From NCBI GenBank assembly GCA_947259355.1, contig CAMYMF010000010.1, positions 68,356 to 130,685 on the forward strand: DNA of 62,330 bases, given 5' to 3'. Both the position numbers and the translations under genes were made by a program. This document shows, one piece after another, positions 52,432 through 62,069 of the stretch. The number at the start of each line of letters is the position of its first letter. The first letter of the stretch is position 1. Under the pieces are notes generated by a model that worked only from the letters and a program-made list of their open reading frames with translations, had not been told where the DNA came from and did no database searches. The stretch is from an uncultured Nitrospirota bacterium (GTDB taxonomy: Bacteria; CG2-30-53-67).

Positions 52432-53682
52432 TCAATAGAAGCGGTGCTCTTTCGTAATGACGGTGATACCCGAATCGGTCACATGAAAATGACGAGCATC
52501 TTCATTGGGATGGAACCCGATGATGGAATTGGGAGGAATCTCCACCCCCTTTTCAATGATGGCCTTCTTGATCTGGGAGTGGCGGCCGATGTTGACGTCC
52601 TCCATCACCACCGACTGGCTCACCGTGCAGAAGCTGTTGACCCGCACATTGGGTGCCAGAACGGTGTTCTGGATCTTGCCCCCGCTGATAATGCATCCTC
52701 CGCACACGATGGAATCGAGGGCAATCCCCATCCGGCCACCGGCATACGCCTGAGCAAAGACAAACTTGGCGGGCGGTTCCTGTCCCTGATAGGTTCGGAT
52801 CGGCCAGTCCCGGTCATAGAGATTGAAAACGGGACTGACCGCCGCCAGATCCATGTTCGCTTCCCAGTACGAATCAAGCGTGCCCACATCCCGCCAGTAG
52901 GCCGGCTTGCCCGTTTTTTTGTCCTTGAAATTATAGGCATACACGTTGCGTTCCCGGGCCATCCGGGGGATGACGTTCTTGCCGAAATCGTGGTCCGACT
53001 CGCTGTCCGCGGCATCCCGCACCAGCCCTTCTATGAGCGGCGGCAAACTGAAGACGTAAACGCCCAGGGAGATGAGGCAGCTGTCCGGATTTTGGGGCAG
53101 GGTTTTGGGATCGGCCGGCTTCTCCTGAAACCCGACAATCCGTTGATTCTCGTCCACCTGAATCACGCCGAAGGCGCTCGCTTCATGGCGGTCGACCTCC
53201 AGGGCGGCCACCGTGGCCTCCGCCTGTTGGGCGATGTGATAGCGAATCAGGTCGCCGTAGTCCATTTTGTAGATGTGATCCCCGGAGAGAACCAGAAGAT
53301 AGCGGGGAGACTCCTTTCGGATGGAATAGAGATTCTGATAGATGGCGTCGGCCGTCCCGAGGTACCAGCTTTCATCGATGCGCTGTTGCGGCGGCAGGGG
53401 CACAACGAACTCCCGCAGTGTGCTGCTGAGGAACCCCCACCCAAGGCGGATGTGTCGTTCCAGTGAATAGGACTTGTACTGGGTCAGAACGAAGACTTGC
53501 TTCAAACCTGAATTGACACAGTTGCTGAGGGTGAAATCGATGATGCGATACTTGCCGCCAAAGGGGACGGCCGGTTTGGCCCGATCAACGGTCAGCGGAT
53601 AGAGCCGGCTTCCCTTGCCGCCCGCCATGATCACCGCCAGGACGTCTCGGGCCCGCACCTCCGAGGGTTCGAGCAACACCAT
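52432..53682 (-). CDS. glgC: Glucose-1-phosphate adenylyltransferase
   Basis: 416 residues. [15 protein letters not shown] is the nucleotide-binding start, with [42 protein letters not shown] and [12 protein letters not shown]; a left-handed beta helix ends the protein. It makes ADP-glucose for glycogen synthesis. The ATG at 53682 is preceded by GGGGGAG at nine bases; the ATG at 53700 lacks a site. It follows glnD on the same strand, linking glycogen and nitrogen genes only by position. No other glg genes are near. Confidence 0.95.
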   Translation of the reverse strand: MVLLEPSEVRARDVLAVIMAGGKGSRLYPLTVDRAKPAVPFGGKYRIIDFTLSNCVNSGLKQVFVLTQYKSYSLERHIRLGWGFLSSTLREFVVPLPPQQRIDESWYLGTADAIYQNLYSIRKESPRYLLVLSGDHIYKMDYGDLIRYHIAQQAEATVAALEVDRHEASAFGVIQVDENQRIVGFQEKPADPKTLPQNPDSCLISLGVYVFSLPPLIEGLVRDAADSESDHDFGKNVIPRMARERNVYAYNFKDKKTGKPAYWRDVGTLDSYWEANMDLAAVSPVFNLYDRDWPIRTYQGQEPPAKFVFAQAYAGGRMGIALDSIVCGGCIISGGKIQNTVLAPNVRVNSFCTVSQSVVMEDVNIGRHSQIKKAIIEKGVEIPPNSIIGFHPNEDARHFHVTDSGITVITKEHRFY

Positions 53683-53841
53683 CTCGACTGACTCCCCCAT
53701 GGCTGTTGCGTTGCTATCAGAAAGCTACGCCACCCCGGCAGGACAGGTCAAAGTGGGATGGCTCTCGGTCAGAATCTACACAAAAAACAGGAACGGGTCA
53801 AGGGCTTGGCCCCGCCGCCGTGCACTTTCTGGCCCCCGCGA

Positions 53842-56610
53842 TTATCGGCCGTTGCCGTTTTCCGCCTCCAGGGCCGCGAGCAGCGCCTCCCGGACGTGCC
53901 GACACTTTGCCTCGTCCACAATCTTGTGGCCGAACACATCGCTCACGTAAAAGGCGTCGATGGCCCGATCCTGCTCGGTGGTCACCTTAGCGAAATGAAT
54001 ATAGACACCGCGAGCCGCCAGGCAGGACGTGATGGTGTAGAGCAAACCTATGCGATCCTCCGCATGCACGTCAATGACGGTGTACTGATCGGAGACGGTG
54101 TTGTCGAAGAAGACCCGGGGAGGAATGGGTCGCCCCTTACGGGGAATCATATAGGCGGGGCTCTGCTGCGCCATCAACATTTGCGCGACGCTGCTCGTCC
54201 GCTCCACCGCTGTGCGCAAGGCGCCCTCGATTCCGGCCCAGTACGCAGGGTCTTCCCGTTTCTGCTCATCGGGTGATGTGAGGTGGACACAGTCGATGAC
54301 GACCCCCTGCCGGGTGGTGAAGATACGGGCGCCGAGGATATTGATGCCCCGGGCGGCCAGCACACCGGCAATGCGGGAAAAGAAACCGGGCGTATCCGAG
54401 TCGTAGGTACAGATGTTCAGCTCAGTGTACCCTCGATCGGGATAGTGGTCCCACTGGGTGACAAATCCCTCCTGCTGGACCCGATGAATCATGGAGATGT
54501 GCGTCAACACTTGGGGGTGCCGGGTTGAGAGCAGGTAATGCTCCGGCAGCGTCTGGAGGATCTCCCGGATCTGCTCTGTCTTCAGACCTGCCTCCCCCGC
54601 GACCCCCGAGGTCATGACACGTTCGCGAATCCTCTCCAGACGTTCCCCCGAAGCCTTCGTGAGGTCGGCCCCCGCCCCATCGCGCAATGCCTTGCGGACC
54701 CTGCTGTGGATCTCGCGCAGCAGGGTGTCCTTCCAGTCGCTCCAACCACCGGGCCCCACCCCCTGGCTGTCACAGTAGGTGACAAGTGTCAGCATGTTGA
54801 GCCGAGCCGTATCGCCTACCACACGGGCGAGTTGAGCGATGAGCCGCGGATCGTGCAGGTCGCGCCGCTGCGAAAGATGGGATAGGACGAGATGGTTGCG
54901 TACCAGAAACTCGACGGTCCGGCTCTCCCCCACAGGGAATCCCATCCGGTCCATCATCACAGGAATGGCCTTGCCTCCTCTGTGAACATGCCCCTCGCCC
55001 ATGGCCTTGCCAATATCGTGCAGCAGCAGAGCCAGATAGATGATTTCCGGTTTATCCACAGAGCGCACCAGCTCGGCATAGAAACGCTGCGCGGGGTACG
55101 GGCTTCCCCGCAGACGCTCAAAGTGTTCCAGGGCCAGCAGGGTGTGTTCATCCACCGTGTAGGTGTGGTACAACTCGTGCTGCACCAACGCCGTCAGCGC
55201 ACCAAACTCAGGAATGTATTTGCCCAGCAGACGGAGCTCATGCATCTGCCGCAGGGTAGCTGTCACCCCCCCCTGTGCCCGCAGGATCCGCACGAAGTTG
55301 TCCCGGACCCCGTCCGAGCTGCGAAACGCCGCACCGACCTTGCCCAGGGCGCCCACGATCTTCTCCTGCGTTGCATCGGCCAGCGGCGCTTGGTAACGCT
55401 GCGATAGAACAAAGATCTCCATGAGCCGTTCCGGCTCCCGCTGAAAGAGGTTCCCCGCCCCCTCCGGCAGGCAGAGCTGGTTGTCTACCAGGGCGAAGAC
55501 CTTGGCGATGGCCTTCCTGCGACCTCCAAAGCCGGGAAATCTGCGACGACCGGCGGGGGCTGAGCAGCGGTTCATGAGTCGCTTGGTAAAATAGCGCACA
55601 TTGCGGGCATGCAGATAATAGCCCCGCATGAAACGCTCCACCGCCAGATAGTGCTTGAGATCCTTGTATTTGAAAAAGGCGGCCAGCTGCTCCTGCATAT
55701 CCATGGTCAGCGCGTCGTTGCGCCGTCCACTCAAATAGTGCAGGTGATTGCGAACTTTCCAGAGGAATTCCAGCGAGTGCAGAAGAATCCGTTCCTCTCG
55801 GCCCGAGAGGATCCCCTTGTCCTTCAGGTCCGACAGCGAATCGACCCCGTATTTCACTTTGGCGATCCAAAGAGCCGTATGGATATCCCGCAGTCCCCCC
55901 ATCCCCTCCTTGACGTTTGGTTCCTTCACATAGAGGGAATTCCCGAATTTGATGTTACGGTCGTGGACGTCCCGGATCTTGGTCTTGAGATAGGCCCCTG
56001 CGTTGCGCCGGACGATCTTCTGCCGGGACTCCTCGCGGAAAATGCGGTAGAGTGCTTCATGGCCTGCGAGAAAACGCGATTCGATGAGAGAGGTCTTTCC
56101 TTTGATGTCCGTGGCGGCCAGTTCGACACAGTTGGCCACAGTCCGTATGCTGTGGCCCACATCCAGGTTGAGGTCCCACATCAGATATAAGCAGTGCTCG
56201 GACAAGGCGCGGCTCGGCGCATCGATCTCCTTGTGCGTCAGGAACATGACGTCCAAGTCCGAGTACGGATTGAGCTCTCCCCGGCCGTAGCCGCCGAGGG
56301 CCACCAGTGCGCAGCGCACGGCGTCCGCTTCGATGCCGGCAAAGCGCCGGGCCGTGTTGAACAATTCCATGAGCACCGCATCAGTCCAGCCTGTGATGCG
56401 CTGCACGATTTCGGTCCCGCCGCCCCCGGCAAGATGGATCTCACGGATACGCTCGCGCCCGTCCTGGAGAACCGACTTGAGCAGCGTCACATAGGCGCTG
56501 CGGTCGGTTTCGAGGGGCCGCGCCACACCGCCCTCGCGCAGCCTCCGGTCAAGCTCAGCGCAATATTCCCCTAGCAATGCGTTGTAAGGCAGCGCCCTTC
56601 GTCCCTTCAT
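53842..56610 (-). CDS. glnD: [Protein-PII] uridylyltransferase/uridylyl-removing enzyme
   Basis: 922 residues, full length. Nucleotidyltransferase domain with GGYGRGELNPYSDLDVMFL; a PII-uridylyltransferase middle; HD domain with LLLHDIGKAMGEGHVHRGG; and two C-terminal ACT domains (GFFSRIAGVLAARGINILGA and RIGLLYTITSCLAARGVYI). It adds UMP to PII at low glutamine and removes it at high glutamine. Start overlaps the radC stop by four bases (ATGA), so the two are coupled. No glnB or glnA is in the window. Confidence 0.96.
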   Translation of the reverse strand: MKGRRALPYNALLGEYCAELDRRLREGGVARPLETDRSAYVTLLKSVLQDGRERIREIHLAGGGGTEIVQRITGWTDAVLMELFNTARRFAGIEADAVRCALVALGGYGRGELNPYSDLDVMFLTHKEIDAPSRALSEHCLYLMWDLNLDVGHSIRTVANCVELAATDIKGKTSLIESRFLAGHEALYRIFREESRQKIVRRNAGAYLKTKIRDVHDRNIKFGNSLYVKEPNVKEGMGGLRDIHTALWIAKVKYGVDSLSDLKDKGILSGREERILLHSLEFLWKVRNHLHYLSGRRNDALTMDMQEQLAAFFKYKDLKHYLAVERFMRGYYLHARNVRYFTKRLMNRCSAPAGRRRFPGFGGRRKAIAKVFALVDNQLCLPEGAGNLFQREPERLMEIFVLSQRYQAPLADATQEKIVGALGKVGAAFRSSDGVRDNFVRILRAQGGVTATLRQMHELRLLGKYIPEFGALTALVQHELYHTYTVDEHTLLALEHFERLRGSPYPAQRFYAELVRSVDKPEIIYLALLLHDIGKAMGEGHVHRGGKAIPVMMDRMGFPVGESRTVEFLVRNHLVLSHLSQRRDLHDPRLIAQLARVVGDTARLNMLTLVTYCDSQGVGPGGWSDWKDTLLREIHSRVRKALRDGAGADLTKASGERLERIRERVMTSGVAGEAGLKTEQIREILQTLPEHYLLSTRHPQVLTHISMIHRVQQEGFVTQWDHYPDRGYTELNICTYDSDTPGFFSRIAGVLAARGINILGARIFTTRQGVVIDCVHLTSPDEQKREDPAYWAGIEGALRTAVERTSSVAQMLMAQQSPAYMIPRKGRPIPPRVFFDNTVSDQYTVIDVHAEDRIGLLYTITSCLAARGVYIHFAKVTTEQDRAIDAFYVSDVFGHKIVDEAKCRHVREALLAALEAENGNGR

Positions 56611-57329
56611 GGCTGTTTCGACACCGGCGGACGGGGCGTCATCAGCCCCTGATCCACAAAACTGACATAATGCCCGTCCCCGATCACTAGATGGTCCAGC
56701 ACGGGAATGCCGATCACTTCACCCGCCTTGACCAGCCGTCGGCTCAACGCCAGGTCCTCGGGGCTCGGGGTGGGGTCGCCGCTCGGATGATTGTGGATAA
56801 GAAGCACCGATGCAGAGGACTCCCGAATGGCCGGGGCAAACACTTCCCGGGGATGCACGAGACATGATGTGAGACTCCCCGTGGCGATCGTCACGGTCCG
56901 GATCACACGGTTTTTGCCGTTCAGCAGCACCACCTGGAAGATCTCTTTTTTCAGGTCCCGCAGATAGGGGGCGCAGGCCTCGAAAACATCCCGACTTCCC
57001 CGCAGCGGCATTCCCTGCTGCAGCGGCTGGGCCTGGACTCGCCGCCCCAGCTCCAGCGCAGCCATGACCTGGGCTGCTTTGGCCGGCCCGATACCGGACA
57101 CAGACGCCATCTCGGCGAACCCCGCAGCACTGAGCGCCCGCAGATTCTCAAAACGGCTCAGAAGATCGCGGGCAACACCGACGGCACTCCGTCGCGCATG
57201 GCCAGTGCGAAGGAGAACGGCCAGCAGCTGCCCATCGGAGAGGGCCTCGGGCCCATACCGCAGGAGCCGCTCCCGGGGTCGCTCCTCTTCGGGCCATTCC
57301 CGGATGGAAGAACACCCTCTTTCAGACAT
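56607..57329 (-). CDS. radC: RadC-family JAB/MPN-domain protein
   Basis: 240 residues. N-terminal UPF0758 region with a helix-hairpin-helix (SVSGIGPAKAAQVMAAL), then the metalloprotease-like JAMM motif LIHNHPSGDPTPSPED. Despite its name the DNA-repair role is not supported; the biochemical function is unknown. The ATG at 57329 has AAGGAGG six bases upstream. Coupled to glnD. Confidence 0.94.
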   Translation of the reverse strand: MSERGCSSIREWPEEERPRERLLRYGPEALSDGQLLAVLLRTGHARRSAVGVARDLLSRFENLRALSAAGFAEMASVSGIGPAKAAQVMAALELGRRVQAQPLQQGMPLRGSRDVFEACAPYLRDLKKEIFQVVLLNGKNRVIRTVTIATGSLTSCLVHPREVFAPAIRESSASVLLIHNHPSGDPTPSPEDLALSRRLVKAGEVIGIPVLDHLVIGDGHYVSFVDQGLMTPRPPVSKQP

Positions 57330-57600
57330 GCCCATCCTCCTTTGTAGCATACCGGATTGCGGAAATATGAGAAAGTCAGGTCTGGGGCTGGCAAAGGAGG
57401 CATCTAGAAGTCTATCGGGGTCGAGCCGGCTCCTGTCGGACGAGTAGCATAGCGCGTTGCCCACCATCCGTCAAGCAGATACGGGGCGCCTCTCGGCGGC
57501 CACATCCTGGGCCGAAGGCAACCTGCCGGAAATTCTGCCGCACTGCGACAGGCATGGAATGACAAAATGACAAAGAGAGGGGAGTGCACCAGATTTTCTC

Positions 57601-57629
57601 TTGAACCAGATATTAAAATATAGTAATAT
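57601..57629 (+). promoter_or_regulatory. Promoter upstream of the cytochrome gene
   Basis: TTGAAC (57601-57606), 17 AT-rich bases, TAATAT (57624-57629). The leader of about 210 bases would include the palindromic element. Confidence 0.6.
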
Positions 57630-57676
57630 CATCGACCGATCAGCGTTGGGGGGCGCTTGTTTTGTGCACAGCCATC

Positions 57677-57818
57677 GTAACTGCTCAGGTTGCTTCTATT
57701 TTCCCGCAGGACAAGGCGTGAGGAGCGCAAAACCGGAGGCGTATTTTTCATACGTTGAGGATTTGAGCACCGCAACAAGGCAGTCATGCGGGACAAGAGA
57801 GGTGATCTGAGCAGTTAC
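57677..57818. repeat. Palindromic element with 12-base perfect terminal repeats
   Basis: GTAACTGCTCAG (57677-57688) recurs inverted as CTGAGCAGTTAC (57807-57818). Nested inside are CCCGCA (57703-57708) with TGCGGG (57787-57792), and a central GTAT/ATAC hairpin near 57736. It ends 15 bases before the ribosome-binding site of the cytochrome gene. It could be a MITE-like element or a structured leader. Confidence 0.55.
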
Positions 57819-57845
57819 CAGCAATCAAGCTTCCGGAGGATCACC

Positions 57846-58841
57846 ATGAACATCTTCAAGCAGAAACTGACCGGTAAAGGACGCCTCATCATCGCCATCC
57901 TCTCGCTGATCATCCTCATCGGCGGTGGCAGCGCCGCCTACCATCTGCATGACTTCACCGAAAACAACCCGAAGTTCTGTGTCAGCTGTCACTTGATGCA
58001 GGAAGCCTATGACGCATGGGACAAGAGCGTACACAATCAGATCAATTGCCATGACTGCCACTACGCCACACCCCGGGAGCAGAATCGCATGCTGGTCATG
58101 ACCCTGCTGCAGCGTCCGGAAGCCGTCGAGCCCCGGCACGGCAAGATCATCGTCCCGTGGAAATTCTGCTACAAATGCCACTGGGAGACGGATGAGCGCT
58201 ACAGCCAAGCACCCAACATCGCCAAATCAAGGGGCCATGCCAAGCACGTCTTCACCGAACAGCTCGAGTGCTCGCAGTGCCACGCATACATCAAAGAAAA
58301 CAAGGAGGGACTCCACCACTTCCTGCCCAGCGAGCGCTTCTGTCTTAAATGCCATGAAGGCAAGGAAGTGCACGGCCTCGGCATGGAGGGGCTGGCCTGT
58401 CTGGCCTGCCACACCGACCAGACTGCGGACATCCGCCCGAACCGCGACAAGTGTCTGACCTGCCACGGCGACGCAGACCAGCGGGCCAAGATCGCCCTGG
58501 CCCCCAGGACCGTCGACACGAAGCACTTCATACCCGACGCGGACACGATCCAGCAGGCATCAACTCTGGATGTCCGGTTCCCCGCAGGTGCACCCATGGA
58601 GTTTGACTGCCACACCTGCCATCAGCCCCACGGCAAGGTCAAACCGGAGCAATCGCACTGCTTCAGCTGCCACCGTGAGATTCAGAAGGTCGGCAAGCAC
58701 GACATGCACATCAACAATGTGGGCATGGAGTGCATCCAGTGCCACCAACCCCATGAATGGAAAGTAAACAAAGAGGCCGCGCAGGAGACCTGTACCATGT
58801 GTCATGAGTACAAGGACCCCGATGCGTTTCTCTCGCGCTGA
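57846..58841 (+). CDS. Membrane-anchored eleven-haem cytochrome c, NapC/NirT-like N-terminus
   Basis: 331 residues. One N-terminal membrane helix (RLIIAILSLIILIGGGSAAY) anchors a periplasmic domain with eleven CxxCH motifs: CVSCH, CHDCH, CYKCH, CSQCH, CLKCH, CLACH, CLTCH, CHTCH, CFSCH, CIQCH, CTMCH. The first part resembles NapC/NrfH quinol-oxidising cytochromes; the rest is unlike their short form. It would pass electrons between the quinone pool and a periplasmic partner. GGAGGATCACC precedes the ATG. A strong terminator follows, so it is not in the same transcript as the ferredoxin/NrfD genes, though likely in the same process. Confidence 0.92.
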   Translation: MNIFKQKLTGKGRLIIAILSLIILIGGGSAAYHLHDFTENNPKFCVSCHLMQEAYDAWDKSVHNQINCHDCHYATPREQNRMLVMTLLQRPEAVEPRHGKIIVPWKFCYKCHWETDERYSQAPNIAKSRGHAKHVFTEQLECSQCHAYIKENKEGLHHFLPSERFCLKCHEGKEVHGLGMEGLACLACHTDQTADIRPNRDKCLTCHGDADQRAKIALAPRTVDTKHFIPDADTIQQASTLDVRFPAGAPMEFDCHTCHQPHGKVKPEQSHCFSCHREIQKVGKHDMHINNVGMECIQCHQPHEWKVNKEAAQETCTMCHEYKDPDAFLSR

Positions 58842-58865
58842 GCGGCTCCTACAGACGATGCAGAT

Positions 58866-58900
58866 AAAGCCCCGGGGCAGCTTTTCCGGGGCTTTTTCTT
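58866..58900 (+). terminator. Rho-independent terminator after the cytochrome gene
   Basis: AAAGCCCCGG (58866-58875) pairs perfectly with CCGGGGCTTT (58886-58895), and the T-tract runs on to 58900. The clearest terminator in the window. Confidence 0.92.
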
Positions 58901-58990
58901 GCAACGGGCGCACACAGCGTGCGGCCATGGGTCCGAGTTCACATCTCGATGGAATTGGGGAGCAGAGAGGTTGCAAAGAAGCGATTGAGG

Positions 58991-59218
58991 CTAGCGTATC
59001 AGGATCATGAAGATAACGTAACCGATCATCACGAACCCGCAGAAGGCCAGTTTCATCAGAATATTGACCAACTTCCCTTCTCTGAGCTCAATGGTGCCAT
59101 CTCCGAAAACGATGTCATCGTTCAGTATACTCAGGAGCGCGAGGGTCAGGGCGATGAGAATTGCCAGCATGATCAGGGACAGGGTGACGACCTTGGCAAA
59201 AACGATTAATTCATGCAT
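58991..59218 (-). CDS. Small two-helix membrane protein
   Basis: 75 residues, not recognised. Two hydrophobic helices (VVTLSLIMLAILIALTLALL and LAFCGFVMIGYVIFMILI) are separated by a short acidic loop (NDDIVFGDGTIELREGK). AGGAGAGACACCC precedes the ATG. It is transcribed away from the ferredoxin/NrfD genes and toward the cytochrome terminator. It could be an accessory membrane subunit, but nothing proves it. Confidence 0.6.
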   Translation of the reverse strand: MHELIVFAKVVTLSLIMLAILIALTLALLSILNDDIVFGDGTIELREGKLVNILMKLAFCGFVMIGYVIFMILIR

Positions 59219-59303
59219 GGGTGTCTCTCCTGCTGCGAATGAATGCTGAATAAGCTATATGCGAATTACCCTGCCATGTCAACAGATATTTTCTAAAAAA
59301 GGT

Positions 59304-59331
59304 TTGACAAAGCCTCCGGACATGCTATCAT
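59304..59331 (+). promoter_or_regulatory. Promoter for the ferredoxin-NrfD-molybdoenzyme genes
   Basis: TTGACA (59304-59309), 16 bases, TATCAT (59326-59331). The leader to the ATG at 59511 is about 175 bases and holds no obvious structure. Confidence 0.65.
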
Positions 59332-59510
59332 GCGAATGTCTCAAAAGCGGGTGATCTCGGGGGTGTTTGCCAACAGTTTTGTATTTGCTCTGATTCGCAG
59401 GCCTTTCGATCCTGCGTGCGCGAGCATCAGTCTGCCACTTCTTCAGAATCCGCTTTGACGGAAACCCGTTGGAAAGCCCATGAAAATCAAGCACTTGTCA
59501 AGGAGGAGTT

Positions 59511-60167
59511 ATGTCCAAGACTCAATCTCTCCATGATTCCACCCCGGATAAGGCGCCGGTGGTACGCTTCGCCATGGTGCTTGATCTGCGCCGCTGCGTC
59601 GGTTGTCACAGCTGTTCCGTAGCCTGCAAGAGCGAGAATGAAGTCCCCCTTGGCAAGTTCCGCTCCTGGGTCAAGGTCATCGAAAAGGGCCGCTACCCCG
59701 ACGTCAGCCGGCAGTTTTTACCGGCACTCTGCAACAATTGCGATAACCCCATCTGCAACCGCAACTGTCCCGTGCGCGCCACCTACCGACGCCCCGACGG
59801 CATCGTTCAGGTCAACCAGCACCGCTGTATCGGCTGCATGTACTGCATGGCTTCCTGCCCCTACGATGTACGTTACATCAACCCGCTCCGAAAGATAATC
59901 CAGAAGTGCTTTTTCTGCGACCATCGGGTGGACAAAGGCGTGGAGCCGGCCTGCGTGGAGACATGTCTCGGCCGCGCCCGGATTTTCGGGGATATCAACA
60001 ACCCCAACAGCGAAATCGCCCAGACCCTCGCCACCAATCCCGTGACGACCTTGAAACCGGACCTCGGAACGGAACCCCACGTGTTCTACATTGCGGCCGA
60101 CTACGATGCCATGGACCCGACCAGCGGGGTCGACATCAACCATATCCATTTTGAGCATCCCTTTTGA
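59511..60167 (+). CDS. DmsB/PsrB-type ferredoxin subunit with four [4Fe-4S] clusters
   Basis: 218 residues. Four Cys groups are complete: CVGCHSCSVAC, CNNCDNPICNRNC, CIGCMYCMASC and CFFCDHRVDKGVEPACVETC. This is the electron-transfer subunit of complex iron-sulfur molybdoenzymes such as polysulfide, DMSO or tetrathionate reductase. It has no signal peptide and would travel with its Tat-exported partner. AAGGAGGAG precedes the ATG; nrfD-type gene follows after 51 bases. Confidence 0.95.
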   Translation: MSKTQSLHDSTPDKAPVVRFAMVLDLRRCVGCHSCSVACKSENEVPLGKFRSWVKVIEKGRYPDVSRQFLPALCNNCDNPICNRNCPVRATYRRPDGIVQVNQHRCIGCMYCMASCPYDVRYINPLRKIIQKCFFCDHRVDKGVEPACVETCLGRARIFGDINNPNSEIAQTLATNPVTTLKPDLGTEPHVFYIAADYDAMDPTSGVDINHIHFEHPF

Positions 60168-60218
60168 TGCCCGCGGCCCCGTAAGCCCCTATGGCCACCC
60201 AAGAAGGAGAGTGCACTC

Positions 60219-61154
60219 ATGGATCAGAACTTTGTCACTGTGCTCTACAATTCGCCCCATCAGATTCCGCTGGGCAAACTGCTTGCGCAGTATTTCTATC
60301 TCACCGGGCTCAGTGCCGGATCCTTTGTGGTCTCGGTCATCGCCATCCTGGGCGGCAAGAGCGAATACAAAGCGCTGGGCAAGATCGGCGCCGTGGTGGC
60401 CCCCCTCTGCCTGGTCCTGGCGCCCATGAACCTGCTGACCGAAATGGCCCAGCCCCTGCGTTCCTGGCACCTCATGACCTATCTGCCCGGTTATATCAAT
60501 CTCAAGTCTCCCATCACCTACGGTGTGGCGCTGCTGACGTCCTATCCCATCTCGGCCATCATCTATGCCTTCTTCGTCTACACAGGCAACATGAAGATGT
60601 CCAAGATCTTCGCCATCATCGGTATTCCGCTGGCCATCTCGGTGCACGGCTATACCGGTTTCATCTTGGCCCTCGGCAAGGGACGCGCACTCTGGAACAC
60701 GGCCCTCATGCCGACGCTCTTCATCGTCTCGGCAATGGTCTCCGGCATTGCCCTGATGATGCTGATCGCCATCATTCTCAATGTCTTCTTTTCCAAGGAC
60801 AAATCGCAGGAAGCTATTGCGGCCGATCGTGAGCTGATCTACGGGCTGGGCAAGTTTCTCGGCGGGGTGATCATCTTTGATGTCTTCCTTATTTTCAATG
60901 CCGTCCTGGTGCTCCTCACCTCCAGCAAAGAGGCCTGGCACGTGGCCGAGCTGCTGTTGTGGGGGCGATTCGCCGTGGACTTCGTCGGGATCGAGCTCAT
61001 TTTGGGCAGTCTCATTCCACTCTTCATTGTCTTTTACCCCAAGACCGCGCGGAATCTGAAAGCCCTCTCCTTTGCCTCAATCCTGGTCATGGTCGGCATC
61101 TATGCGATGCGATACACCGTGGTCATCGGTGGCCAGAGCGTTCCGCTGCACTGA
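60219..61154 (+). CDS. NrfD/PsrC-family membrane subunit
   Basis: 311 residues, eight or nine membrane helices. LLAQYFYLTGLSAGSFVVSV and MAQPLRSWHLMTYLPG are family signatures. It binds quinone and passes electrons to or from the ferredoxin subunit. The third partner, a molybdopterin oxidoreductase, begins 33 bases downstream, so the order is B subunit, membrane subunit, catalytic subunit. Confidence 0.94.
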   Translation: MDQNFVTVLYNSPHQIPLGKLLAQYFYLTGLSAGSFVVSVIAILGGKSEYKALGKIGAVVAPLCLVLAPMNLLTEMAQPLRSWHLMTYLPGYINLKSPITYGVALLTSYPISAIIYAFFVYTGNMKMSKIFAIIGIPLAISVHGYTGFILALGKGRALWNTALMPTLFIVSAMVSGIALMMLIAIILNVFFSKDKSQEAIAADRELIYGLGKFLGGVIIFDVFLIFNAVLVLLTSSKEAWHVAELLLWGRFAVDFVGIELILGSLIPLFIVFYPKTARNLKALSFASILVMVGIYAMRYTVVIGGQSVPLH

Positions 61155-61187
61155 AAAAAGCCTTGGGTTTCTTTATAGGAGAACAGC

Positions 61188-62057
61188 ATGAAATTCAGTC
61201 GACGCACATTCTTGAAACTCGGGGCCGCCGGGGCCGCGGCTTTCGGAGTGAACCGGATGCTGGACACGGCGCCCAACGCCATGGAACTGATCATGGGAGG
61301 AGCGGAAGTCTCTCGGACCACCGGCAAGTATCTGAAACCCGTGCCGAGCACCTGCCTCAACTGCTATGCCCGATGCGGCAATTTCGGCTTTGTCGCTTAC
61401 GGCACATTGCTCAAGATAGGCCCAAATCCGAATCATCCCAACAGCCGGGGCCGCCTCTGCGCCAAGGGGCAGGCCGGCTTGAACCTGGTCTACGATCCGG
61501 ACCGGCTTCTGTTCCCCCTCAAGCGGGTCGGGCCCCGAGGAGAGGGAGAGTGGAAACGGATCTCGTGGGAAGAGGCGTACGCGGAAATCTTAAAGCGATT
61601 GAAGGGGGTACTGGAGAGCGACCATCCCGAGGAGTTTGTCTTCCAGAGTGATCGGGACATCACGACGCAGGATATCACACGCCGATTTGTGCACGCTCTC
61701 GGATCGCCCAACGCCTTCGTCCATCATCCCCTGGGCGGGCCGAACAAGCAGGTGGCCCAGCAACTCACCTGGGGCGTGGACTATGATATCCCCGATGTGG
61801 CGAACACGGAGTACATGTTCCCCTTCGTTTCGGTGGTCGAATGCGAGCAAAAGAACATGATCCGGGAGATCGGGCCGACTCTGGTAGGAAGCGCGATAAC
61901 CTCCGACGAGTCGTTCCGGGGGCAGCTTCTCGACGCCGTGCACATCGACCGTCTGAACGTTGGGCCGGTCCCCACGATCAAGCTGAACTGGCTCCAACCT
62001 CACGAAGGCAACATCATCGACTTCCTGTTCCGAGCCCGCGCCTATCAGGAAGCGTGA
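61188..62057 (+). CDS. Molybdopterin oxidoreductase N-terminus joined to an aldehyde dehydrogenase C-terminus (likely chimera)
   Basis: 289 residues in one frame but two families. Residues 1 to about 207 are a Tat-exported molybdoenzyme start: SRRTFLKLGAAGAAAFGV, the [4Fe-4S] motif CLNCYARCGNFG with a later Cys in RGRLCAKGQAG, and LTWGVDYDIPDVANT. From about 61809, YMFPFVSVVECEQKNMIREI, GPTLVGSAITSD and IDRLNVGPVPT, then QPHEGNIIDFLF, match the last 80 residues of an aldehyde dehydrogenase. A real catalytic subunit would be 700-1000 residues. The break is most simply an assembly join or a deletion; I do not regard it as a functional fusion. Confidence 0.75.
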   Translation: MKFSRRTFLKLGAAGAAAFGVNRMLDTAPNAMELIMGGAEVSRTTGKYLKPVPSTCLNCYARCGNFGFVAYGTLLKIGPNPNHPNSRGRLCAKGQAGLNLVYDPDRLLFPLKRVGPRGEGEWKRISWEEAYAEILKRLKGVLESDHPEEFVFQSDRDITTQDITRRFVHALGSPNAFVHHPLGGPNKQVAQQLTWGVDYDIPDVANTEYMFPFVSVVECEQKNMIREIGPTLVGSAITSDESFRGQLLDAVHIDRLNVGPVPTIKLNWLQPHEGNIIDFLFRARAYQEA

Positions 62058-62069
62058 TCCGAGTAGCCG

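Larger units (their letters stand above)
57330..57845. other. Intergenic region between radC and the cytochrome gene
   Basis: 516 bases. Holds the promoter at 57601-57629, a palindromic element at 57677-57818 and the ribosome-binding site GGAGGA at 57836. The first 270 bases (57330-57600) show no gene or clear structure. Confidence 0.6.

Noticed and set aside
61188..62057. Novel molybdopterin oxidoreductase-aldehyde dehydrogenase fusion enzyme
   Set aside because: Each half lacks most of its catalytic domain, so neither could work; a chimeric join is the simpler explanation.
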